From: Cytospora piceicola
Lineage: Eukaryota; Ascomycota; Sordariomycetes; Diaporthales; Cytosporaceae
Length of the DNA stretch: 64,000 bases
Reading direction: 5' to 3'
NCBI GenBank assembly: GCA_023375675.1
Contig: JALQBC010000076.1
Location: 22,759 to 86,758 of the forward strand
Positions 61,256 through 64,000 of the stretch are shown here, one piece after another. Both the position numbers and the translations under genes were made by a program. Numbering within the stretch: position 1 is the stretch's first letter; the number at the start of each line of letters is the position of its first letter. The notes under the pieces are model-generated. The model had not been told where the DNA came from and made no database searches. It saw nothing but the letters and a program-made list of their open reading frames with translations.

Positions 61256-63770
61256 AAAGAGGAGGATCGAAAGCAGTCTTTAAACTCGATAGTATAAAGT
61301 AGTTCTTTTCCTTTTAGGCTATAAAGCATTTAGCGTAAAGGCCGTATATAATATAAAGAATATAATTTATAATATAATTAACCGTATTATAAAAAGGTGT
61401 TAAAAGCGACTATAGTAAGTATCGGAGCTTTCCCTTCTTTTTTTATCTTTAAAAGAAAACTAGTATCTAATAGCAGGCCCTTTATAAAAAGCTAACAGAC
61501 AGTTATAAGGTTATTTAACAGACTTCTACTATATATCGGTAATAGTAAACGACTATAAGAATTAAAGTCTAATTTCGAGTAGCTACGTCGTTTATATCTA
61601 ATAGTAAATATAAGAAAAGACTGTATTACATTTAATATAGTCTTTAACCGCGTTAATATAACGCTTATTTAGAATTTAACGGGTATAATTAATAGCCTTA
61701 AAGATTATAATAACAGACCTTAAAAACAGATTAAAATTACTAGTTAATAGCTAGTAGTAGTTAATATTAAAAAGTACTAATAGTTTATATACTAATTTCG
61801 TTTATACTTTTTAATACTAATTAAAATAAAAGCTTCTTTTTAAAAACTAAACAACTAAAAAGCGAAGTATAAATTATAAAAAGCTTTTATCCTTATATTA
61901 TTAAAGTAAAATAATCTGTTTAAATAGCGTTATAGAAAAAAAGAGATAAGGAAGGCTGTAAGTATATTTATTAAATACTAAACTAATAGCTAAAGAGGCG
62001 ATATTTAGTAAAAAAGATTAGGTTTATTACTAATATCTTTTAAAGCCTAATTTAGACGGATTATAACGGTATAAGATATACTATCTAAGTATATATCCGA
62101 GATAAGTATATAACCTCCCCGACCTATCGGATATAAAGCTAAAATTATCTATTAAAGGTAGTAATTATTTATATAAACGTAAAATCTTAGCTTAAAAGCG
62201 TAAAGCTACCTTCTTATTAAACTATCGATATTAATATTACTACTACCGTAGCTATAATATAAAGATAAACCTAAGCCGATACCGATACTACTACTATTAC
62301 CGCTGCCTTATATATATATATTACTCTGTATATATATATTACTATTTAACGTTAGCTAAAGACTAAACACTTATAAGCCGAAAACCGAGTAAATAAATAA
62401 CGTAAAAAGCTATCCTGCCTGTTATTTATAACGTCTATATATACTAACTTAAATTTTAGCTAGTAACGTTTATATACTACCGTTTCGAGTATACCTGTTT
62501 TCGGCCTAATATATTTTCTAACTAAAAATATATTATACTACCCTTAACGAAAACCTACTTTAACTACTAAAACCTCCTCGACTTATACTTATATTATAAA
62601 AAGTATATACTTTTAAAGCCCGGAACTAGCTAAGATAAATAAACTAAAAAAAAGCTACTACCGTATACCGTTATATACGACGTAAGAATACCGCGTAGCT
62701 TTTTTAAAACAGTATATAAGAACGTAGGTAAAGCTTTAGAGATAAACGTAAAGCTTATACGTACGTATAGAAGGAAAAAGTACGGCTTATAACTCGATAG
62801 TAATACTACTAAAGTATAGGTCTTTTAAAGTATTATCCTCGAAATTACTAAACGCTAGCTAAGTATTATCGTCGAAACTTAACTATAAAAGAAAAACGAT
62901 ACCTCTACCTTCTATAATACCGGTATCTTTACTTTTAATAAGCTAACTACTATACTACCGGGCCTTTTATTCGTATATTAGAATTTATATTAAAAATAAG
63001 TAAGCAAGCTTATATTATCCCTATTAATATCGGATATAAGAGATATTTCTATACGGTTTATATTATCGGTCTTTAGCCGTAGCTTTACCTTAAAGCGTAT
63101 TATCCTTAACCTTATAAGTAAGATCGTATAAGGCTTTATACGGCCTTAAAAGCTTTAAAAGCAGAATAAAGCACCCGCTACTCTTATAAGCTTTATTATA
63201 AAAAACCCGGGCCGGGCTTAAAACCTTTTAATCGACTTTACTAAAGTAATCGAAGAAAAGTACCTCGAGGTCGCCTTAATCTTAAAGAATAGCGGAAAAG
63301 ACTAAAACGTAAAGAAGGTTATACGTATATTCCTTAAAGCTATTATAAAGGTTAACAGATAAGCGGCTTAAATTAAAGATAAAGCCGAGGTAATATTTAA
63401 TACCGTTTAAAAAACAGCTTAATAATAATTTAATATTATCGTATATAACGTCGACCGGATATATAATACTATAAATAAGATAGCCGATTAAATAAAACGT
63501 CTCGGTTTTAATACCTTATATAAAAGCGCGGCCTTTAATAGTAAAGACGGATAAGGCCGTAACGTTAAAAAACTATAATAGTATATTAGCTACCTTTATT
63601 ATTAAATAGATTTTATTTAGTTAAAATAAGACAGATTATAGTAACGTCGGTTACTTTATCTTTAAAGTAACTAAACATTTTCTATAATAGTTTATAAAGA
63701 TAAGTTTAATAGCGGTAAGTCGATTTTTTAATCGCTTATATAAAATGAATTTATCGGGATTATAATACCT

Positions 63771-64000
63771 TCCGTTAAGAAGGTTAATGTTTGTTTTACA
63801 AGGCGGGCGAGCATATAGAAAAATTGTTGCCCTTGAGATATGTGCCACCTGTTTTTGATTCTGATTAGCTCTAAATTACAATCATGCTGATTCGCTGCAG
63901 CACCCGTTTCTCGGATTTGATTGGTTGCTGAAAGCAGTGATTTTAGTCGTTCCGTGATTAAATACACTAGCAATTATAAGGCCTTTAATGCCTGCCGGAA
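63771..64000. other. Return to normal composition, no gene recognised
   Basis: The RIP signature ends near 63770. Sequence to the window end has ordinary CpA/TpG content. Two minus-strand ORFs cross the boundary but have no domain. Confidence 0.5.

Larger units (their letters stand above)
43590..63770. other. 20-kb AT-rich, RIP-mutated block without surviving genes
   Basis: The whole stretch is very AT-rich. CpA and TpG are nearly missing whereas CpG is frequent, as expected from RIP on former repeats. Stop codons interrupt all six frames every few dozen codons, so former transposon families cannot be read. Many unrelated minisatellite arrays are embedded (listed separately). Between them, 44560-46080, 48000-51920, 56720-60990 and 61270-63770 are mutated, mostly non-tandem sequence in which I recognise nothing. 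No inverted or long direct repeats were seen bounding the block. Confidence 0.85.

Overview
The window comes from a filamentous ascomycete, most likely a Sordariomycete. The supporting signs are short introns (roughly 45-110 nt) with GTAAGT/GTATGT/GTACGT donors and CAG/TAG acceptors, GC-rich exons, CT-rich leaders, and two long AT-rich blocks with the hallmark of repeat-induced point mutation (RIP): CpA and TpG have almost vanished while CpG survives. I could not assign a species. Nine protein-coding genes are well supported. I rebuilt their exons by hand from splice signals and reading phase.

Layout. 1-11.9 kb is a gene-poor accessory-looking region with two minus-strand genes. The first is a DHA1-type MFS transporter (1648-3986, five exons). 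The second is a seven-exon gene (6663-9948) whose C-terminal half looks like a class I terpene synthase with degenerate metal-binding motifs, behind a long disordered N-terminal half. 11,922-20,007 is one 8.1-kb RIP-degraded element with 40-bp perfect terminal inverted repeats and a GTACC target duplication. Nested in it at 12,599-14,518 is a fresh, unmutated, non-autonomous LTR element (192-bp LTRs, GTTAA duplication) whose only long ORF encodes a C2H2-type zinc-finger/coiled-coil protein.

22.2-43.6 kb is a conserved, GC-rich housekeeping stretch. It holds an RNase H-like protein (-), a Gap1/GapA/Smo1-type RasGAP (+), an RPAP1/Rba50-type RNA polymerase II assembly factor (-), the HIR-complex subunit Hpc2 (+), a HIRIP3-like histone chaperone (+) and a fungal Na+/H+ antiporter (+). 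Hpc2 and the HIRIP3-like protein both belong to families tied to the HIRA/HIR nucleosome-assembly pathway, and here they are direct neighbours.

From about 43.6 kb, only tens of bases after the antiporter stop codon, to about 63.77 kb lies a 20-kb RIP block. It has no believable gene but contains many different minisatellite families (14, 17, 18, 19, 31, 36, about 48, 60 and 66 bp units, among others). The last 230 bases return to normal composition. No rRNA, tRNA or CRISPR array was found.
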